This document shows, one piece after another, positions 17,939 to 27,369 of a DNA stretch of 64,000 nucleotides (the stretch's first letter is position 1; each line of letters opens with the position of its first letter). The stretch spans positions 1 through 64,000 of the forward strand of contig CAYVWB010000007.1 of NCBI GenBank assembly GCA_964455395.1, written 5' to 3'. The notes under the pieces were generated by a model. It had not been told where the DNA came from. It ran no database searches and saw nothing but the letters and a program-made list of their open reading frames with translations. The position numbers and the translations under genes are program-made. The DNA comes from CAYVWB01 sp964455395. GTDB taxonomy: Bacteria; Desulfobacterota; Desulfovibrionia; Desulfovibrionales; Desulfovibrionaceae.

Positions 17939-19549
17939 ATGGCCGTCGTCACCCTGCTCACCCCTTGTCCGCCGGACGTCACCGCCTTCGGCACGCGCAG
18001 CCTCTCCGCAGCCTTGCGCGCCGTCGGCCACGAGACCCGGCTGGTCTTCTTCCCGGGCAACCTGGGCCTGGCGCTCTGCGCGGAGGACCATGCCTATGGG
18101 GACGCCCTCCTCCACGCTGTGACGGAGGTGACTGCGGGGTCCGACCTGGTCTGCGTCTCCTTCATGAGCAGCTACCTGAGCCGCGCCACGGCGTTGACGC
18201 ACGCGGTGCGGCAGGCTCCGGGGTCCCCGCCCGTGGTCTGGGGCGGAACGCATGTGCTGCGCCGTCCTGCGGAGTCCTTGCAAGTGGCGGATTTCCTGCT
18301 GATGGGCGAGGGCGAGGAAGCCATCCCCGAGCTGCTGGCCGCCATGTCGGCAGGGGACCCCACCACCGTGGCCGGCGTCTGGACCGATCGGGACGGCGCA
18401 GTGGTCGACAACGGCCTGCGGCCCCTCGTCCGTGATCTGGACGCCCTGCCCTTCTACGATTTCTCCAATGAACACCATTACGTCCACCTTCCGGAGTACG
18501 GCTCTCTCGCTGTCCTGGACGACGCTCTCTTCCGCGAATTTCTGCCGCAGTTGCCCTACTTCCGCAGTTCCCTGAAGCGGACCTATCGCACCATGACGGA
18601 CCGCGGGTGCCCCCATGGCTGCGCGTACTGCAACGTGCCCACCATCAAGCGCGTCTTTGCGGACGACCCCGCGCCCTACTACCGCATGCGCAGTCCCGGG
18701 CACGTGCTGGAAGAGCTCGCATGGATGACCACCCGTCATCCAGCCATCGAGGCCATCCAGATTTTCGACGACACTTTCTTCTCCCGCCCCATGCGCTGGT
18801 TCGAGGGCTTCTGCGACGCCTACAAGGAACGCATCGGCCTGCCCCTCTACGCGCAGGCCAGCCCCACTACCCTCTCCGGGGAGAAGCTGGACCGCATGCT
18901 GGACGCCGGCCTCGTCTACGTGGAAATGGGCGTGCAGACCGGCAGCCCCACCGTGCGGCGGCTCTACGGCCGCAAGGAGACCAACGAGCGCATCCTCGAC
19001 GCCGCGGCAGTCGTGCAGCAACGGCGGCGGGAGGGACGCGCATCGGGACGCCCCCTGCTCCGGCCGGACTATCACATCATCATCGACAACCCCTGGGAAT
19101 CCGAAGACGATCTGCTGATGACAGTACGCCTGCTCGCCCGCTTCCCCCAACCCTACGGCCTTTGCCTGGCGAGTCTCATCATCTTTCCGGACACTCCCCT
19201 CTTCCACAAGGCAGTGGCTGACGGCCTGCTGCCTCCCGAAGCCGCGGAAACCGGCGACCACCCGCCCTTCCACGTGCGCCACGGCAAGAACTGGGCCGGG
19301 TTCCTGCTTTATCTGCTCACTTTCGAACGCTTCCCCAAGCCGCTCATGCGGCTTCTGCTGCACCCCCGCGTCACCGAGCCCATGCGGCGCCGCAACCCCG
19401 AAGTTCTCTATAAACTTGTCTATCTGGCTGGCGAGAAATACCGCCTCGTCGGCAAGGGCGTCCGCTTCCTGGCGCATGGTCGGTTCGGTCGCATCGCCGC
19501 CTACGCGCGCCGCCGACGACTCGCTGCGCGACAACACAAGGACGCATGA
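17939..19549 (+). CDS. B12-binding-domain radical SAM protein
   Basis: 536 residues from ATG 17939 with AAGGA upstream. The N-terminal 150 residues look like the cobalamin-binding fold of this family; the radical SAM core has CPHGCAYC (Cys224, Cys228, Cys231) binding the SAM-coordinating [4Fe-4S] cluster. The barrel continues through IQIFDDTFFSRP and YVEMGVQTGS to about 450. The tail contains hydrophobic and basic stretches (YLLTFERFPKPLMRLLL). Such enzymes methylate or rearrange unactivated carbons, for example in lipids such as hopanoids and in natural products. The substrate is unknown. Confidence 0.9.
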   Translation: MAVVTLLTPCPPDVTAFGTRSLSAALRAVGHETRLVFFPGNLGLALCAEDHAYGDALLHAVTEVTAGSDLVCVSFMSSYLSRATALTHAVRQAPGSPPVVWGGTHVLRRPAESLQVADFLLMGEGEEAIPELLAAMSAGDPTTVAGVWTDRDGAVVDNGLRPLVRDLDALPFYDFSNEHHYVHLPEYGSLAVLDDALFREFLPQLPYFRSSLKRTYRTMTDRGCPHGCAYCNVPTIKRVFADDPAPYYRMRSPGHVLEELAWMTTRHPAIEAIQIFDDTFFSRPMRWFEGFCDAYKERIGLPLYAQASPTTLSGEKLDRMLDAGLVYVEMGVQTGSPTVRRLYGRKETNERILDAAAVVQQRRREGRASGRPLLRPDYHIIIDNPWESEDDLLMTVRLLARFPQPYGLCLASLIIFPDTPLFHKAVADGLLPPEAAETGDHPPFHVRHGKNWAGFLLYLLTFERFPKPLMRLLLHPRVTEPMRRRNPEVLYKLVYLAGEKYRLVGKGVRFLAHGRFGRIAAYARRRRLAARQHKDA

Positions 19550-19629
19550 CCTGCGCCCCTCTTCCCATATCCTTGTGAAAATACATAATTTTCCGAAGTT
19601 GACCCCCCACCCCCGCACGGAGTACCGCC

Positions 19630-19887
19630 ATGGCGCCCAGCATACAGTCACCCCCCCCGGACACGCCCCACACCGGCCACGACGCTCTCTGCCGCGCCCA
19701 GGCGGAGACCGTGGCGGATATCCCCCTCGCCACGACGGGACCGCACGAAATCACCCCCCTGACCTTCGTGGACGATTCGGGACGCGGGCTCTCCCACTGT
19801 AACGCCAAAGTCATGGGGGGATGTCTGCGGTACCAGCACCAGAAGACGCAGGTCACCAACATTTTTCCGGGGCTGAACCGCCTGTAG
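19630..19887 (+). CDS. Doubtful small hypothetical protein
   Basis: 85 codons from ATG 19630 with GGAG seven bases ahead. The third codon positions are mostly G or C, as in real genes here, but the protein (Pro/Thr-rich start, no known motif) is unrecognised. It could be a real small protein or chance in GC-rich DNA. Confidence 0.35.
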   Translation: MAPSIQSPPPDTPHTGHDALCRAQAETVADIPLATTGPHEITPLTFVDDSGRGLSHCNAKVMGGCLRYQHQKTQVTNIFPGLNRL

Positions 19888-19983
19888 CACCAGGTGTCGG
19901 CACGGCCACGAGGCGGCAATACCTGACCAGACATTCATGTGTTCATGAATACCCTATGCGCGTCACCCCCCCCTCTTGCCGCA

Positions 19984-20022
19984 AAGAAAACGCGCCCCCG
20001 GCTGGAGCCCGAGGACGCGTTC
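19984..20022 (-). terminator. Rho-independent terminator of the small secreted-protein gene
   Basis: Read on the minus strand: a 13-bp stem (AACGCGTCCTCGG with CCGGGGGCGCGTT, allowing G-U pairs), a 7-base loop, then TTTTCTTT. It lies about 55 bases after the stop at 20076. Confidence 0.85.
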
Positions 20023-20075
20023 CCGTAAACGTGCGCGAGGAGCAAGGCAACGGGTCTGTCGCGAAGTATTCCGGA

Positions 20076-20423
20076 TCAGTAGCAGCCGCGCAGGGCGCCG
20101 TTCCAGGAGCCGCGCCAGCTGCCGTCGCCGTGATAATTCCAGTTGCCGTTGAAGCCGCCGGGCGTGCCGTAGAAGAGAAAGTTGCCGCCGCCGTCCGTCT
20201 GCCGCCACTCGCCGCGCATGGTCCCATCCGGGGTGTAGCTGCCTTGGATGCGGCCGCCGCGGTAGGGGTAGTGGCCGGAAAGATTCCACGTCATCTTGTT
20301 GAAAGTGATGGTGAGCACACCCCATTGGGTGTCGTATTCGCATGTCTCCGCTCTGGCTTCCGGGGCCATCACGCAGAGGGCCGTCACCAGTCCAGCAATC
20401 ACCAACCAACGGGCCATCCGCAT
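20076..20423 (-). CDS. Small secreted beta-rich protein, unknown function
   Basis: 115 residues. A clear signal peptide (WLVIAGLVTALCVMAPEARA) ends at about residue 25. The mature 90 residues are rich in Gly, Trp, Tyr and Asn and poor in Lys. They contain repeated strand-turn units such as NLSGHYPYRGGRIQGSY, GTMRGEWRQTDGGG, GFNGNWNY and GSWRGSWNG, pointing to a beta-meander. Two Cys (near the start of the mature part and the penultimate residue) could form a disulfide that ties both ends. It resembles short secreted proteins with GRIxG...GxW spacing, but no function is known to me. It is a single-gene unit with its own terminator. Confidence 0.8.
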   Translation of the reverse strand: MRMARWLVIAGLVTALCVMAPEARAETCEYDTQWGVLTITFNKMTWNLSGHYPYRGGRIQGSYTPDGTMRGEWRQTDGGGNFLFYGTPGGFNGNWNYHGDGSWRGSWNGALRGCY

Positions 20424-20579
20424 GGCGTCCTCCAGGGCTGTCCTCCCCCACGAGGCGCAACGCTGCGGGGGCGCACACGCGCCATTCCGCCCGGGGGAGG
20501 GATGAACGTACCTGAAATCTCACTGTACGATTTCAGTGCGCCGTCGGCAAGTCGTAAAGACTCGCTTGACACTTTGACA

Positions 20580-20608
20580 TTGATCAAATGGCTTGATTGA
20601 CTTACTAT
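20580..20608 (+). promoter_or_regulatory. Candidate sigma-70-type promoter of the PAS hybrid kinase
   Basis: TTGATC (20580-20585), exactly 17 bases, then TACTAT (20603-20608); each hexamer matches consensus at four of six positions. The region is locally AT-rich and lies 44 bases before the ATG at 20653. Confidence 0.42.
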
Positions 20609-20652
20609 ATGGCATAACTCGTTCATGAATCCTCTTAGCCGCCGAGAAGTAC

Positions 20653-22617
20653 ATGACAGCGGACGGAAGCCACCCGCCGGAGTCCCGACTCCCGCGAGAC
20701 ACGTGCCGGAGCGGGTGCGACTCGCTCTTCACCACCATGGCGGAAGCCATGACGCAGCTCGTCTCCTACACGGACAGAAATCTTATCTACAGGTACGTGA
20801 ACGCCGCCTACGAACGCTTTTTCGATGCCCCCCGCGAGGCCCTGCTCGGCCGGCCCATCCGGGAGATCATCGGTGAACGCGCTTTCGCTCAAGCCCAGCC
20901 CAACATCCGCCGTGTGCTCCAGGGCGAACCCGTGGAGTACGAAAAAGACCTCGTCTACCGAAAAACTCTCGTACGCCGCATGCACGCGCGTCTGACCCCG
21001 GACGTGGACGAACACGGCGACGTCTGCGGCTACGTGGCCATCATCGAAGACATCACCGACGCCGAGACCGAGCAAAGCCTCTTCCGAAACCTCACGGACA
21101 ACATCCCCGGCCTGGTCTTCCGCGTCGCCTTCCACCCGGACGGCAGCATCACCTACCCTTATCTGGGCCCCCGCTGCGAGGACCTGCTGGGCGTCTCCGA
21201 GGAGACCATCCGCCAACACGCCAAGGAATTTCTCGACTACATCCACCCCGAGGACGTCGCGGCCTTCGAGCATCATATTCAGAAAAGCGTGCAGGATGGC
21301 GAGCTCTTCGACCTGGAGTACCGCCTGCAGCGTGAAGATGGCGCTGTGGTCTGGGTGCGCACCGCCGCCCAGCCCCAACTCCGGGATGATGGCGCCGTGC
21401 TGATGGACGGCGTGGCATTGGACGTCACCGAAACGCGTGAACTGCAACGGCGGCTGGATCTGGCCCGCATGCAGGCAGAATGCGCGCAGAAAGCGAAACA
21501 GGAATTCCTGACGAACATGAGCCACGAGCTGCGCACGCCGCTCCATGGCGTGCTGGGGCTGGCGGAGCTGACCCTCTGCACGGAACTCGATACCGAACAG
21601 CGCACCAACCTGGAGCTCATCCGCGATTCGGGCAAGGCGCTGCAGCGCGTTCTTGACGACGTGCTGGACTTCTCCCATATCGAATCCGGCGTCTTGGAGC
21701 TGGCCCGCGAAGAGTTCAGCCTGGCCGAGAACGTCCTCAACGTCATCCAGCTCTTCCACCAGGAAGCCCGCCAGAAAGGCGTCGCTCTCGACTGGACCAT
21801 GGACGACGACGTTCCCGACGCTCTGGTGGGCGACCCTGCGCGACTGCGGCAGATGCTGGTGAACCTCGTCGGCAACGCCGTGAAGTTCACCGAGGTTGGC
21901 GGCGTGACCGTCCAAGTGACCGCAGCGCCCCCGCGCGATAAGGACCCCCTGCTCGCGCGACGCGTCGCCATCAGCGTGCGCGATACGGGGTGCGGCGTCC
22001 CCGCTTCCAAACTGGAGGCCATCTTCGAAGGGTTCACCCAGGCGGACAGCTCCCTCACCCGCGCGCACCCCGGCGCAGGTCTGGGGCTGGCCATCACAAG
22101 GCGCATCGCTCAACTCATGGATGGCGATCTCCTCGTGGAAAGCGAAGTGGGCCAGGGCTCCACGTTCACCCTCGCCGTCCGCTTCGAGCAGCTCGCCACC
22201 CTGGAGCCTCAGCCCGACGCCGCGGACGCCGCCGTCGCCACGCCCCTCGATATTCTCGTGGCGGAAGACACCATGGTCAACATGCTGCTCCTCAAACGCA
22301 TGCTGGAACGCGAGGGCCACCATGTCGTCACCGCCACCAACGGCTTCGAAGTCCTCGAAGTCCTGCCTCAACAACGCTTCGACTGCGTCCTGCTGGATAT
22401 CCAGATGCCCGGCATGGACGGCGTGGAAGCCTTCATCCACATCCGCAGTGAGACCGAGCGCTGGAATCCGGAAATCCCCGTCATCGCCGTGACAGCTCAC
22501 GCGCTGGACGGCGATCGCGAACGCTTCCTGAACATGGGCATGGACGACTACCTGCCCAAGCCCCTGGAATATGACGCGTTGCGCAAGGCCCTGGCCAAGG
22601 TGCCCCGCTCCGGTTAG
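20653..22617 (+). CDS. Cytoplasmic PAS-PAS hybrid sensor histidine kinase
   Basis: 654 residues without membrane helices. PAS1 covers about 25-140 (ends with IIEDITDAE), PAS2 about 145-260 (ends GVALDVTETREL). The H-box MSHELRTPLHG (about 291) carries the phospho-His; the HATPase has LVNLVGNAVKFT, DTGCGVPASK and GAGLGLAI. A C-terminal receiver (about 535-650) has the phospho-Asp in LLDIQMPGMDG and Lys in LPKPLE. It senses something in the cytosol, such as redox state or a small ligand, and needs a separate HPt for output. Convergent with the pabB-pabC gene. Confidence 0.95.
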   Translation: MTADGSHPPESRLPRDTCRSGCDSLFTTMAEAMTQLVSYTDRNLIYRYVNAAYERFFDAPREALLGRPIREIIGERAFAQAQPNIRRVLQGEPVEYEKDLVYRKTLVRRMHARLTPDVDEHGDVCGYVAIIEDITDAETEQSLFRNLTDNIPGLVFRVAFHPDGSITYPYLGPRCEDLLGVSEETIRQHAKEFLDYIHPEDVAAFEHHIQKSVQDGELFDLEYRLQREDGAVVWVRTAAQPQLRDDGAVLMDGVALDVTETRELQRRLDLARMQAECAQKAKQEFLTNMSHELRTPLHGVLGLAELTLCTELDTEQRTNLELIRDSGKALQRVLDDVLDFSHIESGVLELAREEFSLAENVLNVIQLFHQEARQKGVALDWTMDDDVPDALVGDPARLRQMLVNLVGNAVKFTEVGGVTVQVTAAPPRDKDPLLARRVAISVRDTGCGVPASKLEAIFEGFTQADSSLTRAHPGAGLGLAITRRIAQLMDGDLLVESEVGQGSTFTLAVRFEQLATLEPQPDAADAAVATPLDILVAEDTMVNMLLLKRMLEREGHHVVTATNGFEVLEVLPQQRFDCVLLDIQMPGMDGVEAFIHIRSETERWNPEIPVIAVTAHALDGDRERFLNMGMDDYLPKPLEYDALRKALAKVPRSG

Positions 22618-22854
22618 CGCCTGTCTCTTCGGTGTGCCGAGGAGAGATTCGCGAGGGGCCGCCACCTGCCCAATGGGCCCGAGGGATGCCCCTTTTTCCG
22701 GAAAAGGCGACCCGGAAAGAGTTCTGCCCAGCAGCCCCTCACCGCGGGGCGCGGCTTGACGGTGCAGCAAACATTTCATTTTCGGGCGGCAATCCCGACC
22801 TGTCGTCTCTTTCCGGTCTGATGACGCCCTGCGCCGGGACGAATCCCGGAGGAT

Positions 22855-24663
22855 TCACTCGACCAGCCGCACAGGCATCCACCGCCGCACCGAGTTCACC
22901 AGCCATATCCGGCGCGCCTCCTGCAGCGCCTCCACCGTCACGGGGGCTTCGCGGACCACGCCGCGCCGCAGCAGCGCCTCGCGGTAGACGCCGTTAAGCA
23001 GACCGACCTCGCGCGCCGGCGTCACCAGTTCGCCTTCCAGGTCCACCACCACGTTGGCCAGACACGCTTCGCTCACCAGACCGCGCGTGGTGTGCAGGAG
23101 CACGTCGTCGCAGTCCGGCCGTTTCGCCAGCGCGTCTTCGTAGACGCGACGGTGCGTCGTCTTGTGGCAGAGGAACACATCTTCGCCATCCACGGGGGTC
23201 TCGGCCAGCGCAGTCCGGAGCACACGGCGGCCCCCCGGACGCGACAACGCAGCTGTCGTGACGGCCACGGCGCCGGCGCGGTCCATGGTCATGCGGACTT
23301 TCCATCGGCCCTCGGGGTGTTCGCGGCGGATGGCGTCCAAGGACTCGCGCATGGTCCGCGCGTCGTGTCGGAACCCGAAGAAATGTGCGGAGGCCTTCAT
23401 GCGGGCCAGATGTTCCTCTGCAAGCAGGTATCGGCCGTGGTCCAGCAGCAGCGTCTCCAGCAGCTCGAATGGCGGCGGCGGGGTGAGGAATTTCAGCTTG
23501 GCCGCGCGTTCACGGCGCTCTCGTGTTTCGAGGGAGTCATGGACAACGCCGCCCCCGGCGCTGCAGCGCGCCTCGGTGGCGCTGCGGTCAACCACGGCGG
23601 TGCGGATGGGCACGCTCATGCGGCACAGCCAGCCGTGGCGGGGATCCGGGGTCACCACGCCGATGGCCCCGCAGTAGACGCCGCGGGGGTGTGGCTCCAT
23701 CGCCCGGATGATCTCCATGGCGCGCACCTTGGGCGCCCCGGTCACGGAACCGCACGGGAACGTCGCGGCCAAGAGGTCCCAGAGCGTCACATCCTCGCGC
23801 AACAACCCCGAGACGGTGGAGGTCATCTGCCAGACCGTGGGGTAGGCTTCCAACTGGAAAAGACGGGAGGGTTTCACCCCACCCGGCACGGCAACGCGGC
23901 CCAGGTCGTTGCGCAGCAGGTCGACGATCATGACGTTTTCGGCGCGCTCCTTGTCGCTGGCGAAGAGGGCGTCGGCGCGGCTCTGGTCTTCCTCCAGCCA
24001 CCGGCCGCGGGGCATGGTCCCCTTCATGGGACGCGCCACGGCCTGGCGGCCAAGGGGCGTATGCATCACCCGCAGGAAGAGTTCCGGAGAAAACGAGGCG
24101 ATGGCGGCGCCCCCGGTATCCACGAACGCCGGGTAGCCCACCTGGGCGGCCCGCGCCACTGTCGCGAACCAGGCGCAGGGGTCGCCGTGGAATGCGGCCC
24201 GCCACGGCGCGGTGTAGTTGACTTGATATGTCTCCCCTTGGCGGATGAGTCCGTGGATGGCCGCCAGGGCTTCGGCGTTGTGCGCTTCTTTCACCAGGGG
24301 ACGCCATGGCCCGCATGCGAAGTGCTCCCGGTGAGCCGGCGGGGAGTCGTCTCGCAAGTCATCGCAGACGCCCGCCCAGAGGAGGGGGAGCGGACTTTGC
24401 GGATCGTATGGATGGACGACCAAGGCGTCGTCGAAAGCCGGGGCGGCTTCGTAGGCCAGCGCCATGACCACGGTCTTGCCGGCTTCGGCTGCAGCCTGGA
24501 TGGCTTGGATGACAGGTCGCACACCGTCGAGGGCGCGTACGTCGTACACCGTCTCGAAATCGTCACACCAGCCGCGCCAGTGGGAAGCGGTCTGTGAAGG
24601 AGCTGCGTCGGGGGCTTGGGACGCGGCTTCGTCCGGGACGCCGAGGTGAACGAAAGGGCTCAT
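22855..24663 (-). CDS. pabB: Fused aminodeoxychorismate synthase component I / aminodeoxychorismate lyase (PabB-PabC)
   Basis: 602 residues from ATG 24663; a TTG four codons earlier is possible. Residues about 1-370 are the chorismate-binding PabB half: GETYQVNYT, FSPELFLRV, PMKGTMPRG with the catalytic Lys, ERAENVMIVDLLRNDLGRV and FPCGSVTGAPK. Residues about 380-602 are a class IV aminotransferase-fold lyase (FELLETLL..., LVSEACLANVVVDL, GLLNGVYREALL). Together they turn chorismate into p-aminobenzoate for folate, with ammonia from a PabA amidotransferase not encoded nearby. The fusion is a known arrangement. It is divergent from the chemoreceptor gene. Confidence 0.93.
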   Translation of the reverse strand: MSPFVHLGVPDEAASQAPDAAPSQTASHWRGWCDDFETVYDVRALDGVRPVIQAIQAAAEAGKTVVMALAYEAAPAFDDALVVHPYDPQSPLPLLWAGVCDDLRDDSPPAHREHFACGPWRPLVKEAHNAEALAAIHGLIRQGETYQVNYTAPWRAAFHGDPCAWFATVARAAQVGYPAFVDTGGAAIASFSPELFLRVMHTPLGRQAVARPMKGTMPRGRWLEEDQSRADALFASDKERAENVMIVDLLRNDLGRVAVPGGVKPSRLFQLEAYPTVWQMTSTVSGLLREDVTLWDLLAATFPCGSVTGAPKVRAMEIIRAMEPHPRGVYCGAIGVVTPDPRHGWLCRMSVPIRTAVVDRSATEARCSAGGGVVHDSLETRERRERAAKLKFLTPPPPFELLETLLLDHGRYLLAEEHLARMKASAHFFGFRHDARTMRESLDAIRREHPEGRWKVRMTMDRAGAVAVTTAALSRPGGRRVLRTALAETPVDGEDVFLCHKTTHRRVYEDALAKRPDCDDVLLHTTRGLVSEACLANVVVDLEGELVTPAREVGLLNGVYREALLRRGVVREAPVTVEALQEARRIWLVNSVRRWMPVRLVE

Positions 24664-24769
24664 AATGTCGTGCAATTACGCAATACCGTAACATGGTTGT
24701 GACAGCCCCTTCATGCGGCTGTCGGTGATTGTCGGCATAGTGAATCTCTTCTTCGCCAAGGGAGCCGCC

Positions 24770-27187
24770 ATGTCGAAACTCGCTTTCCATCTGAAACTGT
24801 TGCTGGGCGCCATCGCCGCCGTGAGCGTGGCCATCGCCGCCATGACGGCCGTGAACCTGATCCAAGTGGATTCCTCGCTGAAGCTGCTGGGTCGCACTTC
24901 CCTGAAATCCTTCGGGGATTCCATGGCGCACATGATGAACATGCAAACCCGGCTGTTGCAGGACAAAGCCAGCTCGGACCTTGCTTCCATGCTCAAGCAA
25001 GTCAACAGCATGGGTTTCCCCGGGTTGAACCAGTTGATGGAAACCACGCTGACCCTCACGAACGAACGCGACGGCGTCAGGCAGGAAGTCACTTTGCCCA
25101 GCCTGGAGCTCTCTGGCAAGTTCATCCCCGGCAACGCCACCATCGTCAACGACCTGCAGGAACAGCTCGCCAGCCAAGTCACCTTCTTCCAGTTCCACGA
25201 AGGCGCCATGGTCCGCGTGGCAACCACTCTTCAGACGCCCGACGGCGAGGCCGCCAACGGCTGGACCATCCCCGCGGACAGCCCCATCAGCAAAGCCGTC
25301 GTCGAGCAGGAGGAAACTTACGCCGGCGTCGTGCGCGAACCGGACGGCTTCTACTTCGCCGCTTACATGCCTTTGAAGAATTTCTCCGGCGACGCCATCG
25401 GCGCCCTTGGCGTGGGCCGAGAGGTCGTCACCCCGGAATTCGAGCAGATCGTCGCCTCCCTCAACATCGGCGGCAAAGGCGTGGGCTACCTCTTCACGGA
25501 CGACGGCCGGTTGGTGAGCCACCCCACCATGACCGGCGACACCCTGACGCGTTTCCCCTTTTGGGAGGACTTCCAGGGCGTGGAGGAAGGGTACGTGGAA
25601 TACGAGATGGCCGGCGTGCGCAAAGTGGCTTACCTGAAACGCTTCGACCCCTGGCGGATGACGTACGCGTTCGCCATGCCCCTGGACGACATGAGCCACG
25701 GGCTGGACAAACGGCTCGGGGAAGTGGGCCTCTTCCTCGCCATCGGCGCCGTGCTGCTGGTGAGCGTCGTCATGCTCATCATCGTGCGCAGCGCCACCCG
25801 CCCCCTCAACGAGCTCTCCGCGTTCACCCGCGCCGTCTCCGACGGTCGCTACGACGCGCGCATCGACTACGCGGCCAACGACGTCATCGCCATGACCATC
25901 GACGCCACCCAGGACATGGTCAAAGATCTCAAGAACAAGCTCGGCTTCTCCCAAGGCGTGCTGCAAGGCATCACCCTGCCAGCGGCCGTGGTGGGCGTGG
26001 ACGGCGCCGTGAGCTGGGTCAACCCGCAGATGCTCGCGTTGCTGGGCCACAGCGGCGCGCCGGAGGAATACGTGGGCCGGCCCTTCCACCAGTTCGTTCG
26101 CACCCCCAACAACGAAACCCTGAGCGAACGGGCCCTCCGGGAAGAACGCCAGCTCCACGCCACCATCGAACGCACCCTCCCCGGGGTCGGTGAGCGCATC
26201 ATCGACGTGACCTCCACTCCCTTCCATGACATGGACGGCGTGCTCCTCGGCGCCCTCACCGTCTGGTACGACCTCACGGACGTCACCAGCCAGCGCCGGC
26301 TCATCGAGCAGCAAAACGAGACCATCGCCCAAGCCGCCACCAGCGTGGACGCCATCACCCAAGAGCTCGCCCAAGCTGCGGCCATGCTCAACACGCAGGT
26401 GAAAGACGCCCTCCAGGGCGCTGAACGACAGCATGAGCGCGCCGCCGAGACCGCCACGGCCATCGAGCAGATGAGCGCCACCGTCACCCAAGTGGCCACC
26501 AACGCCGGCGAAGCCGCCTCCAAAGCGGAAGGCGCAAAACGCCGCGCGCAGGAAGGGGCGCAAGTAGTGGCCATGGTGGGCGAAGTCTTCCGCAACCTGG
26601 AAGCACACTCCGGCGATCTGGAAGCCAGCCACCGCGAACTGGCCACGTTGGCCCAGAATGTGGGCTCCATCGTCTCCGTCATCCAGGACATCGCCGATCA
26701 GACGAACCTGCTGGCGCTCAACGCCGCCATCGAAGCGGCCCGCGCCGGGGAATCCGGCCGGGGCTTCGCCGTCGTGGCCGACGAGGTCCGCAAGCTCGCC
26801 GAGAAGACCATGAACGCCACCGGCGACGTCACCCGCGTCATCACCGAGATTCAGGAAGGCGCGCGCCGCAACTCCACGGTGACGGACACCGCCATCCGCT
26901 CCGTCATGGAATCAGCGTCCCTGGTGGACTCCTCACGCGAATCCCTCGAAGCCATCGTCACCATGAGCCAGGAGACCGCCAGCCAAATCCATCAGATCGC
27001 AGCGGCTTCGCAAGAACAAGCCGGCGCTGCGGACGCCATCAGCCACGCAGCAGCGGACATCGAAGCCATCTCCACCGAGACCACGCAGACCATGCACGAC
27101 TCCAACGTGGCCATCCAGGAACTCACGGACCTCTCCGCCAAGCTCATGCGCATGGTGCAGGAGATGCGCGCCTGCTGCAAATTGTAG
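24770..27187 (+). CDS. Methyl-accepting chemotaxis protein with Cache, HAMP and PAS domains
   Basis: 805 residues from ATG 24770 with AAGGGAG; an upstream in-frame start is not needed. TM1 is about 7-28. A roughly 300-residue periplasmic region of Cache type includes GRLVSHPTMTGDTL and ends near the second TM (LFLAIGAVLLVSVVMLIIV). HAMP (RPLNELSAFTRAVSDGRYD) follows, then a PAS domain (about 400-510) and a long signalling coil whose hairpin tip reads IQDIADQTNLLALNAAIEAARAGESGRGFAVVADEVRKLA. It senses an external ligand and, through PAS, perhaps redox or energy state, and controls CheA. No CheA or CheW gene is near. Confidence 0.95.
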   Translation: MSKLAFHLKLLLGAIAAVSVAIAAMTAVNLIQVDSSLKLLGRTSLKSFGDSMAHMMNMQTRLLQDKASSDLASMLKQVNSMGFPGLNQLMETTLTLTNERDGVRQEVTLPSLELSGKFIPGNATIVNDLQEQLASQVTFFQFHEGAMVRVATTLQTPDGEAANGWTIPADSPISKAVVEQEETYAGVVREPDGFYFAAYMPLKNFSGDAIGALGVGREVVTPEFEQIVASLNIGGKGVGYLFTDDGRLVSHPTMTGDTLTRFPFWEDFQGVEEGYVEYEMAGVRKVAYLKRFDPWRMTYAFAMPLDDMSHGLDKRLGEVGLFLAIGAVLLVSVVMLIIVRSATRPLNELSAFTRAVSDGRYDARIDYAANDVIAMTIDATQDMVKDLKNKLGFSQGVLQGITLPAAVVGVDGAVSWVNPQMLALLGHSGAPEEYVGRPFHQFVRTPNNETLSERALREERQLHATIERTLPGVGERIIDVTSTPFHDMDGVLLGALTVWYDLTDVTSQRRLIEQQNETIAQAATSVDAITQELAQAAAMLNTQVKDALQGAERQHERAAETATAIEQMSATVTQVATNAGEAASKAEGAKRRAQEGAQVVAMVGEVFRNLEAHSGDLEASHRELATLAQNVGSIVSVIQDIADQTNLLALNAAIEAARAGESGRGFAVVADEVRKLAEKTMNATGDVTRVITEIQEGARRNSTVTDTAIRSVMESASLVDSSRESLEAIVTMSQETASQIHQIAAASQEQAGAADAISHAAADIEAISTETTQTMHDSNVAIQELTDLSAKLMRMVQEMRACCKL

Positions 27188-27369
27188 CGACCCCACCACG
27201 CCTCCTGGGCGACTGCGCGCTTACTTCGACTGACGCCGATCCACCACGCCACGCCGCGACAGCCCACCGGGGGGCGCTTGCCAAAGCCAACATGAAGCAA
27301 GCCGACGCCAAGGAGCCGCCCCCATCGCATGTGGGAGACGGCTCGCACCGCCCCTGTATGGAGTGCGTG

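Larger units (their letters stand above)
19550..20075. other. Gap with one doubtful small ORF and a terminator
   Basis: 526 bases between the radical SAM gene and the small secreted-protein gene. Apart from the doubtful 85-codon frame and the minus-strand terminator listed separately, no gene or RNA is recognised. Confidence 0.5.

Noticed and set aside
20635..22779. A 714-codon minus-strand frame opposite the PAS hybrid kinase
   Set aside because: Antisense to a complete histidine kinase with all catalytic boxes; no ribosome site and no domain.
24701..24723. Hairpin GACAGCC/GGCTGTC before the chemoreceptor as a riboswitch or terminator
   Set aside because: Seven base pairs only, no T tract and no wider conserved structure visible.
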